From Atrichornis clamosus (lineage: Eukaryota; Chordata; Aves; Passeriformes; Menuridae), in contig WBMZ01011551.1 in NCBI GenBank assembly GCA_013400975.1, positions 156,880 to 220,879 on the forward strand: 64,000 nucleotides of DNA, in the 5' to 3' direction. Numbering within the stretch: the stretch's first letter is position 1; each line of letters opens with the position of its first letter. Both the position numbers and the translations under genes were made by a program. Of the stretch, positions 12,981-25,263 are shown piece by piece. The notes below the pieces were generated by a model. The model was not told where the DNA came from. It saw only the letters and a list, made by a program, of their open reading frames with translations, and made no database searches.

Positions 12981-13933
12981 GGCAATCTTTGGTCTAACAA
13001 GATGGGAACACAGATTCCCTGTTGTCCAACAGCAGGATGAGTGTGCAAGTATACTCAAAATTGTCAGTTTTGAACATTCATGACTAGGGAATTATTGCCT
13101 AATTCATTCAAGTTTCATTTGTGTTTTGTACCTGGCAGGTAAATTAAGGGCAAGATAGGAACTTAGTTCTGAAACCAAAAGTATTTTCAGGACTTTTAAA
13201 TTCAGCATGCTGAAACGAAAATTATTGTACTTTAAATCAATTTAAAGTGACCTAAGTATGTTCTGGGAATTATAAAAATGTATATATTAGGATGCGTTCC
13301 AATTTGGCTTAAGTTAAATCAAATGAATACTCAGCACAAAACACTATTACAGAGAGTAATATGGTCACTTTCTGTCATTAAAGTGTATCTTTTTCCTTTG
13401 TAGCTTGCTAGTTCTTAGGATGATGGAATGATTTTCCCTGCAGTTGAAACAGATTAAATAATTTTTAGATACATTTCAGCTGCTTGTAAGCCAAATTAGA
13501 AGTATGATTGTGAAATAACTGCTGTTAGCTCTGTGATTCTCTTCTGTCTTACAAGCTGTGAGGTAAAATATACTCAGTGGACAAACAGTAGTTTTTCTGT
13601 GCAGTGAATGGCTATTTCTGCAATTATAATACTACTTTTTTTTTTTCAGTTTAATGTTTTCCTGTAGCCATGTGCTGTGTTTTACTTGTCTGTCTTAAAT
13701 CTTTGTGCAGTAGTTCTGAAAAACAGATGATTGGTACACTGAACATTTTGCTAGGTTATTATAATATATATGAAGTTTATTCAATTTGCATAAAGTCTGG
13801 GTATTTGTTCATTTGGTTTTTTTTTTTCTTAAACTTATATTCAAATCTCCACTCTTACATAATGGGTACTAGACATATCACACACTCTTTGGAGGTAACC
13901 ATGGCATCCATGTATTAAAAAAATGTCAACTGA
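12981..13933. other. unique non-coding DNA with two adjacent palindromes
   Basis: Seen: a perfect 14-bp palindrome TTCAGCATGCTGAA (13201-13214) and an inverted repeat with 9-bp arms ACTTTAAAT/ATTTAAAGT around two bases (13229-13248). A POU octamer (reverse, ATTTGCAT) lies at 13794-13801. A T-run ending in CAG at 13636-13649 resembles a splice acceptor, but no exon follows that I recognise. Confidence 0.55.
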
Positions 13934-14150
13934 TTCTTCTTCTCCTTCTTCTCCTTCTTCTCCTTCTTCTCCTTCTTCTCCTTCTTCTCCTTCTTCTCCT
14001 TCTTCTCCTTCTTCTCCTTCTTCTCCTTCTTCTCCTTCTTTTCCTTCTTCTCCTTCTTCTCCTTCTTCTCCTTCTTCTCCTTCTTCTCCTTCTTCTCCTT
14101 CTTCTCCTTCTTCTCCTTCTTCTCCTTCTTCTCCTTCTTCTCCTTCTTCT
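13934..14150. repeat. all-pyrimidine minisatellite, 9-bp unit TTCTTCTCC
   Basis: About 24 head-to-tail copies of TTCTTCTCC over 217 bases. The only interruption I saw is a C-to-T change near 14041. The plus strand is pure pyrimidine and the minus strand pure purine. High homogeneity suggests recent expansion or ongoing homogenisation, hence likely length polymorphism. Long purine-pyrimidine tracts can form triplex (H-DNA) or stall polymerases; the unit is only nearly mirror-symmetric. Open frames through it (Ser-Ser-Pro on plus, poly-Arg on minus) are by-products of the repeat. Confidence 0.97.
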
Positions 14151-16159
14151 CATTTCAACTCCTTTTACAGTGGATTATAAACAGAATATGGACTGTCCTA
14201 TATCCTCTCTGTGTATCCTATTGCTGTCTTGGGGTCCTGCAGCACGTGCAGGTAGTAATATATGTAAATAAAATCCAGAGGAGCTGCTTTGCACTGGAGT
14301 TGGAATGAGAAGTCCTATTTGGTGTTTTAGAAAGATGCAAGATTCTTTGTATAGGAGGCATCTTTTTCCAGAGAGGAAAATGACTGCTCTGAAGCAAATC
14401 ACAGGAAGCAACATCACATGACAGTGGCAGTGACAAACACCCTGCACAGGCAGTGGCCTCTGTTCAGTGTCAGACCCATTCCAGCCCTCATTCCACTCCT
14501 GCTGTGCTTCTTTAGGGAATGTTCAAAGCTGAATTTAGCTGTTTCATGTCAACATAATTGGCTACAGTTTCTCATAGTTCAAATCCTGTCAGTAGTATGG
14601 ATGTCATGCATCATCTTTTAGGTATGAGTAGTGGTGAATTAAAAGATAAGAGCTGTGCCTGCTCGCCAACACTAACTGCTTAGTCAGCAGAAACTATTCC
14701 ATACTGAATGAGAAGCTGTTTTGTTAAAGACATGTCATACAACATTTTTGTGATTTGGATTTTTTCACTGAGTAAAAATAATCTGATAATCATTTTCAGC
14801 CAAAAAAAGAAGAGGATGAGAGCTCTTAACCTTCAATTTTTTTTTTTTTATGAGAGTCACCATTTTTCAGCATGTTATGCTATCACATTAAGAACAGTTT
14901 CACTATGTAGTTATCGGACAGTAACTTTCAAGAGGGAATGATCTTTTAAAGTGTATCAGGTTTGACTTGGTCACTTTGACAAAGTATTGCAGTTGGTAAA
15001 TGTTGATAACATCTGTGTTAACTTGAACAATTTAAGATTTAAGTTACCAGTTTGATGTAGGGAAGCTGAGCACGAGATGTGTTCCGCTGCCATGCTTGGT
15101 ATCTTAAACAAGAGTCACTGCAGATGGTGAAAGCCTTTCTTGGCGTGTTTAAAGCATAATTTTATTTATTGTAACAGATAACTGGTCCTTGGAGGTCAGA
15201 ATTAGCTAATCCTCCCAGTCTGCTTAATCTGTATTAAGGTATATAAAGCTACATGATAGTTTTACAGAGAACTTTAAATATGATAAGTAGGGTTGTCTTT
15301 CTGACCACAAAGGTGAAGTGTGGTTAGTGCTGTATAGAAAGCATGCTTACCTTCGGTCAAAACTGGGTTGAAAAAGAAAAATTGTTATCAAGTGAAAGAT
15401 GATTCCAGATGGAAAATACAGCTCCGACAGCTACCAGTAATAAAAAACTGTCCTAGAAGCATTTTAGGAATTTCAGAAATATTAGCTGCTGAAGGAGTCT
15501 GTAATAGAACATGGGCCTGCAGATAGAGCAATCATTCATCATTTAACATCTGAATCATTTCTTGCTGACTAGAGAGAAATACATATCTGAGAAGTCAAAT
15601 AATCCTTTCCCATTATTATATATGATTCATGAATTCCAGATATTATACAAATGCACCACTAATCTAAGAGGAAGCAGTGTGTCTCAAAATAGTACTTAGT
15701 GTTTAAAATAGTATTTAAAATTATTTTCATAATAATTGTGCTTTTTTTCAATATGTTTGTAATATCCACACTCAGAAGCAACCTTCCAGAAAATATCAGG
15801 ATTGTTTTGTAACATAACTTGCATATGAATAGTTGGAACCTTGTCTGCACTTCACTAGGTATTTGCATTTCTGCTACAGAATGATAAAATACATACAATC
15901 TGCTGCCAAAGATGAACAGATTCTATACTTGAAAAGTCAGAAGAAACTAACATTAAAACCTTTTTGTTGCATCTGTACTTACCCCTAGTTTGTTCAAAGT
16001 TTAAGCTGAAAGATATATCATGTATGTTTGCAGATGTTTGCAAAAAATGTGGTGCTGCTGATAGAAAAGGAATTAAGTTCACCTCGGAGGTTTCCAACTG
16101 TTTTGTTTGTTCATGGTAACTTTGAGACTGAGAGAAGGCTTTGGCACCTTGTAACTGGT
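14151..16159. other. unique non-coding DNA, scattered motifs
   Basis: No exon or transposon recognised. Items seen: a CACGTG E-box at 14243-14248, a 13-bp inverted repeat ACTTTG-A-CAAAGT at 14973-14985, and a reverse POU octamer at 15861-15868. Open frames reach 90 codons without a family signature. Confidence 0.55.
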
Positions 16160-16240
16160 GAGCTTCTCACAGCTGACCCTGCTTTCAGCAGGCAGGATCA
16201 TTTCATGACCCACTGAGGTCATGTCCAGCCTGAATTTTCC
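16160..16240. promoter_or_regulatory. candidate nuclear-receptor site cluster (ER4)
   Basis: TGACCC at 16206-16211 and AGGTCA at 16216-16221 form an everted repeat with a 4-base spacer, inside a perfect 7-bp inverted repeat CATGACC/GGTCATG (16204-16210 and 16217-16223). A further TGACCC lies upstream at 16174-16179, next to a small hairpin CCTGCT/AGCAGG (16178-16192). AGGTCA-type half-sites bind nuclear receptors as dimers. Binding here is inference. Confidence 0.3.
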
Positions 16241-19170
16241 TCAGATATTTTTGGTACCTAGCTAGTAACAAAGTGAAGAGGTTCTGCAATGACATCTGAT
16301 GAGATTTATATTCTTAGCTGTCCTAGGAGAGTTTTTTGGTGTTCTTTATAAACTTTCAAGATCATCCAGATAAACAATTTTTGCATGTAGAAAGTAATTT
16401 ATGTTGTTACTCAGGAGACAATTTTGACCTTGTGACTTGTTCACATTGTGCAAGAAAGCAGAAGTAGCAACTGTCAAGCCAGTGAAATAAAGCCATGTGA
16501 AGAAAAGGTGACTGAAGTGTTTATGAGGATTTATAATGAAGCATTATGTAATCTAGTCATAAGAAGCTTTTATTTTCTAGCTCGGGAAGTATGAACATAT
16601 TTGGAGCACATGTATCCTGACTTGGCCTTAGTCCCTGCTTTCCCTGCTTTTGAACAAGGCATATGCTGTAATAGGAGACAGTAGTGGCAGGATTTGCATA
16701 ATATTAAATGTGCTTTTCTGATAGAGAAACTTTGACCATTTTTGGGAATTATTTTGATATCCATATGTAATTATTTCAAAGCATGCCATAGACATTATTG
16801 GGATTTGTTACTGTCGGTAGATTTGAATGTAATAAAGTTCATCTCTGCTGTGCTATACAGCATCATGATTTTGGGTATAAAAAGGTCAGCAAAACTTTGC
16901 ACCAACTGCATGAGTACATTTGTGTTCACATACATGGATCTGAAAATTTCTCTTCTTTTGTTGGAAGGAAGTAGGGTCTTGTCATGAAGACACTAGACTA
17001 GGAGTGAGGGCTTTCCTTCTTGCACCACAGACTTTCTGCACAGTCCTGGACAAGTCATTTGATGCCCAACACTGCAGTTTTCCATCTCAAATTGGAAATA
17101 TTGCTTTTGTATTTAAAATAGTAATTTAATAAAATGTGTATTAATCTTGTTTGAAGTACTAAGAATGTAATGTTAATAGGTGACTACAAAGTAGTACATG
17201 AATACATTCTTATTGAAACTTGAGTTTTGTGTGCAAATTAGTTAACTCAGTAAATATTTTAGGGAGTTTTTATTTTAAAAAACCCCCAAAATTCCTCATC
17301 TTAACCCTAAAAATATTCATGATTTAGCCACAGAAAACAAAGTCAGGAAAACATCTAGTCCTAAATCTCTTCATTTCATGGTATTTCTGAAAGCAGGATA
17401 ATTTCAGGAAACAAATCTCGATACTTTGGGTTTAGAATTAAAAAAACAGTGCAAATCAGCTATTGCCGTCTCAATGCTCAACTGAAGAGTCTCAAGTAGT
17501 GCTTGTATTGTAGATTAGAGAGACAATACTTACCCTGTTACCTGCGTTACTAATACAAGTAATATTTATGGCATTGCTTGCATCATTAATATTGTATCCC
17601 TCGTATTACGAGCAGTAGGGCTTCCAGATCTCTTAGTGGATCAAGCTGGAGAGAGCTATTTAAAGAAGTCCATGAATTAGTGGTGCCAATAAACTTGTTA
17701 TCCTATATTCTGACTTACAGATTTATGAATTTACCTAATTTTTGGTGGCTTTTAAGAATTCTTCTCCAGTATTGCTCTATTTGTTTGTCTAGCAGAAGTT
17801 TGTAAGTGAGACTGAAATGTTGGTTAGCAATTTGCTTAAGCCCTGTTTTTTCTATTGTTCTCCTGCTGTGCTTGAAATTCACCCATTTATGTTTAAGTGT
17901 GACAGTATAAAGCAAGCAGAAATAACCACTATTTGTTTTATCATGTCTCTGGGACAGATTTGTCAGCCTTTCATCAAGCAAGACTTGCATTGTCCTCAGC
18001 AGGATTTCTGTGTGATGAAGGACTGCTGCATTTAGTGCTTTGAGTTTTTAAATATTACACTCTTTGTGCCTGGGTATTGACAAATGCACTACTCTAACAC
18101 CATATTTATTCTTTATTGGAAGTGGAAGCATGCTTTGCCTCCCTGTTCTTGATTCTTGTTGATGTCAGACAAATTTACATGGATGATTGCTCCCTTAGCA
18201 TGTGTATCTATCATCATAACTGCGAGGTGCAAGCCAGAAGAGAAGAGATCACCCAAATTCTGCTATTTATTTAAAGGACACATTAACCTTCAAAATCTGA
18301 TTTATTGTTTATTTTCACATCCATGATCTCCTACACATTTGTAATGTTTTTATATAAACTGTTCCCATGAAGCAGGTAACTTTACATTGGTTCTAATGGC
18401 TCTTTTTTCTGAGTATCTGAATCTTGTTGCTGCTGTATCCAGCCTCCTGAATTTCTGCTTTTGTATGCAACCAAAGCATAAGGGGCTCTATGCTCAAATG
18501 TTTGAAACATTTATATGAATGAATCTCGTGGGAGACTGGGAACCATTTATGTGACATATTTTTTCCCCTATTTTCTTAATTTCTTGGGGTGTTTGGTTTG
18601 CATTATTCCTCCTTGCGCACACAAAGTATCACTTCAACTGCAACACTCAGTTAGAGGTGTCTGGAGTGATAAGGGTTCTGTCCTGTGTAGTATTGTCACA
18701 CGGGCCACAGTAGGTTCCTGGTTCATTCCTGTAGTTAGAGATCACCTGAGCACCACTGTCTGTGCAGAAATGGCTCGTCATGGTCACCACCATTCTGGTA
18801 GGAACTGTCATTATTGCTCCCTCCCCACGCCCCAGTGACACAGGGTGATGGCACTCTGTCTTCCCTCCGAGTCAGCTGTCACCTCCTATTTATGCTTTCT
18901 CTTTGTGTAGTCACAAATAGGTCCATGCATATGACTGATGCACATTCCCATAGGATATGGATACACTTCCGAACCTGCCTCAGAACAATCAGTCTGATCC
19001 CTGTGCATGTTTATACTGAGCCTTCCTGATACTATTGTCATCTAAGTTTAGAATTTCCAGGTTCAGTAAGTTTCTTCATGCTGTTGATGTTAATTTCTGC
19101 TTCCCTCTCTTCGTATGATAAGTAGGTATACAAGCAAAAAAGAAATACAGCAAAGTTAGTAAAATGCCCT
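16241..19170. other. unique non-coding DNA, nothing recognised
   Basis: No exon or transposon recognised. Seen: a reverse POU octamer at 16692-16699 and a 13-bp inverted repeat CTCGTA-T-TACGAG at 17600-17612 with two CpGs. A somewhat GC-richer patch at 18640-18860 has frames of up to 107 codons on the plus strand and 64 on the minus strand, with no recognisable domain. Confidence 0.55.
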
Positions 19171-19202
19171 TGGGAATTTTAAAAAAATATATAAAATTCC
19201 CA
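19171..19202. repeat. perfect 10-bp inverted repeat with AT loop
   Basis: TGGGAATTTT at 19171-19180 pairs exactly with AAAATTCCCA at 19193-19202. The 12-base loop is pure A/T. The GC-capped stem could extrude as a cruciform or fold in RNA. No T-run terminator logic applies to a eukaryotic Pol II context. Function unknown. Confidence 0.7.
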
Positions 19203-22200
19203 GAAGTCTTACTGGTGAGAGTTTGAAAGGAGTTTTAACTCCAACTCCCATTTGAGACTGAAAAATATTCCTTCTATCTTTAACAATTGCAATAATTCTT
19301 AAATCACATGTTCCTCCCCCACTTCCTGAAGGCTGTCAGCACACAACAAACAGATGAAAATAAGGAAAAGCTTCAAATATAATGATATCGTTATTAAAGG
19401 CTGATCCAGTCAGCATCTGTTTTGGCATCCTCTTCAAAAGTAATCTTGCAGGGCTGTAGCTCTGCAGTGACTAGTAACTGGAGAAGATGGTCGAGAAACA
19501 ACTTCTTTTGTGGCAGCATTGAGCTTTCTGGGTTTTTTTCTTCCATGATAAAGGGAAAACAAAACATTCTAAACGTTTCCATGTACATGAAATTTAATTA
19601 ATTGAAAAAGATTTTCGACTTTGGTCTCCTCTGTACATCAACTGAATAAAGGGTGCACCCTGGCCTGGTTAAATTGATATTGCTTTACAGTTCTCTTCTG
19701 TTTGGCTTAAAAAAACATTATTCACTTCAAGAATCTTTAGTTAAACCATTTTGGCCAGCTCTTAAAGGCAGTTGTTTTAGCATCTATTTTAATTAGTAAT
19801 TTTTCTTAGCATTTATATAATATGTGACTAAAAGGATTCTCTCCTAAAAGAAGAACTCGGACTACTGATAATTGTAGGCAAGATTCAAAATGGAGGTGTC
19901 ACTACTAAATCTACATCTAGGTTTTTACAAAATCACAGAGAAATGTTAGACCCTTATGACTGGCATTTACACAAGCCAATGTACAAGCCAAAATTTAGTA
20001 TTATGCTCTTTTTCCCAAGGAATTCATGAGCTCATCTGACTTGACTCAAAGCCCTGAACCCTCTTATAGAACATGATATTCAGGGGAAGAAAGTCTTTCC
20101 TTCCAAAAAAAGAACCATGCATTTTAGGATGAAGTTTAGATATGTTACTGGCTAGAATATTTTCATTTGCTATGAGGCCAAACTCTTTCATTTGCTTCAT
20201 GAGGGTTTCTGGTTCTCTCACATTCTAAAATAGTGTCCAAATTTCCATAATAAACAGTAATCCAGGCAAGATATGTTCAAGATTTCCCAGTGAAGCAGTT
20301 GGCTATGTAGGAACTGGCTCCACCCACAACCCAAATGTTTGCATAGGACCATAAAATATTCTGGCCCTAAGTGCCACACCTTCTCCATCTTTCAACATAT
20401 GCAACTGTTGGACTAGAGAAGGAGAAAAAGATGTACCTGCCATGAGTTTACTGTGTTTTCAGTGATATGAAAGAGATCAGGTTTTGAAATCATCATCTTT
20501 CTAAACATGCTTTCTATATTCTCATTTGATTAGAGTTTAACCTCTCTGATTATATGCAGGGACTTACGTAGAAATATGACAGTTCATCATATACCACAAT
20601 AGAGAGAATATAGCTGCTAATACCTCTTCAACAGACTATAACATTGGAAACTGCTGATCTCACTTTGAAAGACTTTCAAAACCAGTTACCTTTTCTGGAG
20701 TACTTCATGTGGGAATCTTTGGTTCCCATTTTAGCAAGGACATCCGAGAAATTTCTTGTGGCAGCTGCTGAGTCCATTTCCATCTTTCTCTCTTCACTCT
20801 GGGGTTAAGGAGCCTTCAGAGCTTTTATTAATCTCAGAACAGAGAGTATCAGTGAAGGGCTGTCAGGATGAGTGACAGACGAGAGCTCAACTTCTAAATG
20901 CATAATCAAATCAAATATATGTTATCCAGAAGGATAAACAGGAACAGAATCTCAGACATCTTGTTTGGATTAAATCTCTATCATTCATGTAATATATATT
21001 AACTTGAAATGATGGATGTAATTTTCCATAAGTAGAGTTGTAATTTCTGACTGATTAGAAGCAGAAAGAAAGCTTTTAGAATAAGACTCAACTTCAAAAA
21101 CTTACATCTCATTTGCATTTAACAGATATGTTGAATCCCTTTTCTTCACCAGAATCATAGCCAGTGGTGCCTCAGGAGTTCTTCAGTATTACTTGTTGAT
21201 TTGGTGTAGGTGAAAGATGTTTTCCTGTTATTATCAAAACAAATACTCGCATTTAAACTAATTAGCTACTATACATTTTAAGCTTATAAAACTGTATATT
21301 TAATGATATTTTTCTCCAAAACCACACTCAGTTATAAAGTTACAGTAGCATATTGAAAAACCTCTACAAAAGTGTTCTTGACTTTTCAAGAATGTCTCCT
21401 CTGTCTATTTTCATTTAGTTTTATGATGGCAGGAAACCCAGATTTTGAGAGAGGTACTAGCATGGAACAAGAACATGTAATAATGTGTATTGGTCATTTA
21501 ACTCTATCACAGATGATGAAAAACATGTTTTCATCCTGGTTTGGAAAGGTTTCAAGGGAATATGTGGCCAAAAATATCCATAATGCAGTCATAATTAAAC
21601 ATGCCAATCTCAAATCTGTAGTTTAGACAAAATATTGCATTTCCTGGCAAAATAATACATGGAAATTTCAGTTAAGGTGAAGTAGCAAATAAAATATGAT
21701 TAGTCTTTATTATAAAGATATTCAAATTGAAGATCAACTAGAATAGCTACTGCATAATTAAGGTGCAGAGTCTTGTTTTAGGAAAGGTTTCAGAAAACAA
21801 TTTTGATGTCTACACTTGTGTTAAAGGTTATATTCAGTCTTTAACATTTGTCAGCAAGCCCTTGAATGCCATTAGCATAGTTGAAAATATTAAAGATCAC
21901 TATTATGCTTCTTCTTCAGAAAATGTTGTGCAGCCCAGCTGGTAATCTAATTTCCGTTACTTCAGTTTCTTTGAATATCTACTCTTATGATATAGTTTCT
22001 CCTAAAAGAAATCTTGAAATGGTTGTTTTTATTGAAAATAGAGTGTTACAAAACATATAGATCAATATATAAACATGAGTGAAACTAATTCATAGATCCT
22101 ATTTTGGAGTAACACCTTTATGTTTCTGCTATTACTGTGCTGAAAAACAGTTACGGCATATCATGCTTTACTTTTCTCTTTAGAGTATTTTTTTAGCTTA

Positions 22201-22429
22201 ACATATAGAAAGTTCTTTGTAGTTATTTTGGGTTGGATTTTGTAGGAGTGTGCTTCCTTAGCCTAAAGTAAAATCTCTTAATTGCAGGGAGGGCAGAATG
22301 CGTAGTGCATTTTACACATAGAATCTTAATTATTTCATCCATATGTGGAGTCCCATCTGCTTAAGCACGCTGCACTCAAAGAACAGGGTGGCCTTCTCCT
22401 TATTCCCCCACCTTGAAGAGGTTTTCAAC
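19203..22429. other. unique non-coding DNA, nothing recognised
   Basis: AT-rich with short open frames only. A reverse POU octamer is at 21111-21118. No repeat family or exon was recognised. Confidence 0.55.
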
Positions 22430-22560
22430 AAAGCAGCATAATCTGTTCCAAACAAATAATTAATTCTTGTTTGTGACAGACGTGGCTGGTGTCATCAATG
22501 GATAGCTGTAATTTCAAGTGCTCCTCCGTATGGTACTCTTGAATTCCAGTGTTTATAGTG
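22430..22560. promoter_or_regulatory. candidate enhancer: forkhead/homeodomain/MEIS block
   Basis: Exact inverted repeat CAAACAA (22449-22455) / TTGTTTG (22467-22473), each arm a forkhead-like core, flanks an 11-base AT segment carrying TAATTAAT (22458-22465 approx). TGACAG, a MEIS/TGIF-type site, follows immediately at 22474-22479, then a second related TGTCATCAA block near 22491. The order is compact and non-random-looking. Function and conservation are untested. Confidence 0.3.
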
Positions 22561-24280
22561 ACACATACCTAGCAGTACGTTTGCAGTCCTACTGGCTATG
22601 TCCCCACACAATGTGGAAGTTTATAGTACCTGAAATTTCCTTTGCTAAACAACTTTGGAGACCAAAATCTAAAGCCACTCTGGGAATATAAATGAGAGAC
22701 CCTTTCAGGAGAATATTGAATCATGAGCTTGTCTGGTATCTGTTATACCCATATTATCTAAATTGGTTCATTTGGCTTCTTAGAATAAGCAGAGTGGGTC
22801 ACTCAGTTTTTAAGCTCTCTGTTGAGATAATTATTCATGAGTTTTGCATAGAAGTGTGTCAAGATCGTAGTGATATAAGATTGTATTTATAGGAATTTAG
22901 TACATTTAGATCTGTTAGAATTTTCTGTGCTCATGTGTGCAGAATTTCAGGTGGGGATTTTGAATAAATTAATAAATATTGTGAAAAACACCAGATAAAT
23001 GTGTTTTGCCATGGAAACTTGAGAATTCTCTTGAAATTTACGGTTTTTATCTTATGGTAATACTGTTGGTAAGACAAGACATTTATGACATGCTGTTTAG
23101 AAGGTATGAGAGAAACAGGAAGAGCTTTTAGCATTCTCAAAGGCTGAAGGGACTGCTACACAAATTTGAAGCAGCTCATGCATTCAAGTACAGCTGCAGA
23201 ACTTAAGCAATGAGGTACTGTAGGTACTGTACATAAAGTACTGAATAAGAGCAAAAGATCTGATTCTTTGGGATGGGGGAGAAGTGTTGGGAATATGATG
23301 TTGTAAGAAATTATCTTTTAGAAGAAAATACTTTGCTAACGTGAGTTCTGAATTCACTAATCAGGTTAAAGCCCTGAACTCTTGACTTTAACCACCAGCA
23401 TTAAATTGCATACTCCAGAACTTTCAACATTTGATGTAACAGTCTTTATATAAATTCTCCTCTGTTTTCCTAAGCAACAGTGTTAAGTCTGCATCTTTTT
23501 ATAATCCCTCTGCTAGTGAAAAGCACATTGAAGTGCAGCAACTTACTGATCTCATAAGTTCATTGTAAAAATAAATAGCACATAAATTTAGTAATTCCTA
23601 TCAATTTTTTTTTTCTTCAATAATGGTCTTCTGTAGCTATAAATCCAGACTTTAAATCTAAGACTCTCATTTTCCCAAGTTACCAGTGCTCATACCTCTG
23701 GTCAGACTGGAAATATCAAAGGATTGGGACTTGATATAGTATTTTGGTTATGTGGTTTCTATTTCTGATGATACAAATACTTACTCAGGAAGCTGAAAAT
23801 GGGGAGGAGGGAATGAAAATGGCTTTTTTTTCTTTCTTTAGGACAGAAAATACTTTGAGTCTTTCATTTTTTATCAGTTTCTATTTTTTTAAATACAAAA
23901 GTTTATTTTTGCTTTTCATAGCAAATACAAATACCCCACGTCTCTCCTATTTCCAGAATGGAAAGAACACTTTTTTATTTTCTTAGAGTCAATGTAACTA
24001 TTTTGAAAGATGAGACAGGAACATTATGATTTCTTTCAAAAGATTGCTGGTTCTGTTTTGTCCCATTTTATCTCTTAGAGAGGACGTGTTCCTGAATTTG
24101 TTTTCCTCTGAACAATACTTGTGTCCTTCTAACTCTTTAGAAACATGTGCATGTATCTTGGATTATTTTAGCAAGCCCCTGAGGATGTATATATTTTAGA
24201 AAAAAATGTTTTGTACAGAAAGAATATGACATGAACCCAAACCCAAAATATGGGCTGGTTTATAAAAATAGAACGAGACA
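22561..24280. other. unique non-coding DNA, nothing recognised
   Basis: Contains a small tandem duplication of GGTACTGTA (two copies, 23213-23230) and T-runs near 23600 and 23825. No exon or transposon recognised. Confidence 0.55.
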
Positions 24281-24637
24281 TTACAGAACCATAGAATATG
24301 CTGAGTTGGAAGGGACCCACAAGGATCACTGAGTACAAGTCCTAGCCCTAAACAGAACCATCCCCAAGCGTCCCAAAATGTGTGTGAGAGCGTTGTCCAA
24401 ATACTTCTTAAACTCTGTCAGGCTGCTTCTGTGACCACTGCCCTGGGGAGCCTGTTCCGTTGCCCAGGCACCCTCTGGTGGAAGAACCTTTTCCTGATAC
24501 CCAACCTAAACCTCTCCTGACACAACTTCAGGCCATTCCCTCGGGTCCTGTCCCTGTCACCAAGAGCAGAGATCAGTGCCTGCCCCTCCTCTTCCCCTCA
24601 CAAGGAAGCTGTAACTGCAGTGAGGTCTGACCTCAGT
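24281..24637 (-). mobile_element. CR1 LINE fragment, cut by assembly gap
   Basis: On the plus strand this reads as the reverse complement of a CR1 3' end: 'accatagaat' at the 3' tip, then GGAAGGGACCCACAAGGATCA (24309-24329 region), the block with CCTGGGGAGCCTGTTCC (about 24443-24459), and 'ggaagaaccttttcctgatacccaacctaaacctc' in 24480-24515. The element therefore lies on the minus strand with its 3' end at the low coordinate. It runs without a break into the N gap, so its 5' extent is unknown. Confidence 0.93.
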
Positions 24638-25263
24638 NNNNNNNNNNNNNNNNNNNNNNNNNNNNNNNNNNNNNNNNNNNNNNNNNNNNNNNNNNNNNNN
24701 NNNNNNNNNNNNNNNNNNNNNNNNNNNNNNNNNNNNNNNNNNNNNNNNNNNNNNNNNNNNNNNNNNNNNNNNNNNNNNNNNNNNNNNNNNNNNNNNNNNN
24801 NNNNNNNNNNNNNNNNNNNNNNNNNNNNNNNNNNNNNNNNNNNNNNNNNNNNNNNNNNNNNNNNNNNNNNNNNNNNNNNNNNNNNNNNNNNNNNNNNNNN
24901 NNNNNNNNNNNNNNNNNNNNNNNNNNNNNNNNNNNNNNNNNNNNNNNNNNNNNNNNNNNNNNNNNNNNNNNNNNNNNNNNNNNNNNNNNNNNNNNNNNNN
25001 NNNNNNNNNNNNNNNNNNNNNNNNNNNNNNNNNNNNNNNNNNNNNNNNNNNNNNNNNNNNNNNNNNNNNNNNNNNNNNNNNNNNNNNNNNNNNNNNNNNN
25101 NNNNNNNNNNNNNNNNNNNNNNNNNNNNNNNNNNNNNNNNNNNNNNNNNNNNNNNNNNNNNNNNNNNNNNNNNNNNNNNNNNNNNNNNNNNNNNNNNNNN
25201 NNNNNNNNNNNNNNNNNNNNNNNNNNNNNNNNNNNNNNNNNNNNNNNNNNNNNNNNNNNNNNN
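24638..25263. other. assembly gap (626 N)
   Basis: An unbroken run of N. The left edge lies inside a CR1 element; the right edge is unique AT-rich DNA without CR1 similarity. The true length and content are unknown, and the CR1 5' junction must be within it. Open frames spanning it are meaningless. Confidence 1.

Noticed and set aside
13636..13649. T-run plus CAG as a splice acceptor
   Set aside because: Such tracts are frequent by chance in AT-rich DNA, and no exon-like sequence or donor follows.
13923..14180. Open frame encoding a Ser-Ser-Pro repeat, and the opposite-strand poly-Arg frame
   Set aside because: Both are read-through of the 9-bp minisatellite; a repeat unit divisible by three without stops opens frames automatically. 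No promoter, splice site or flanking coding sequence.
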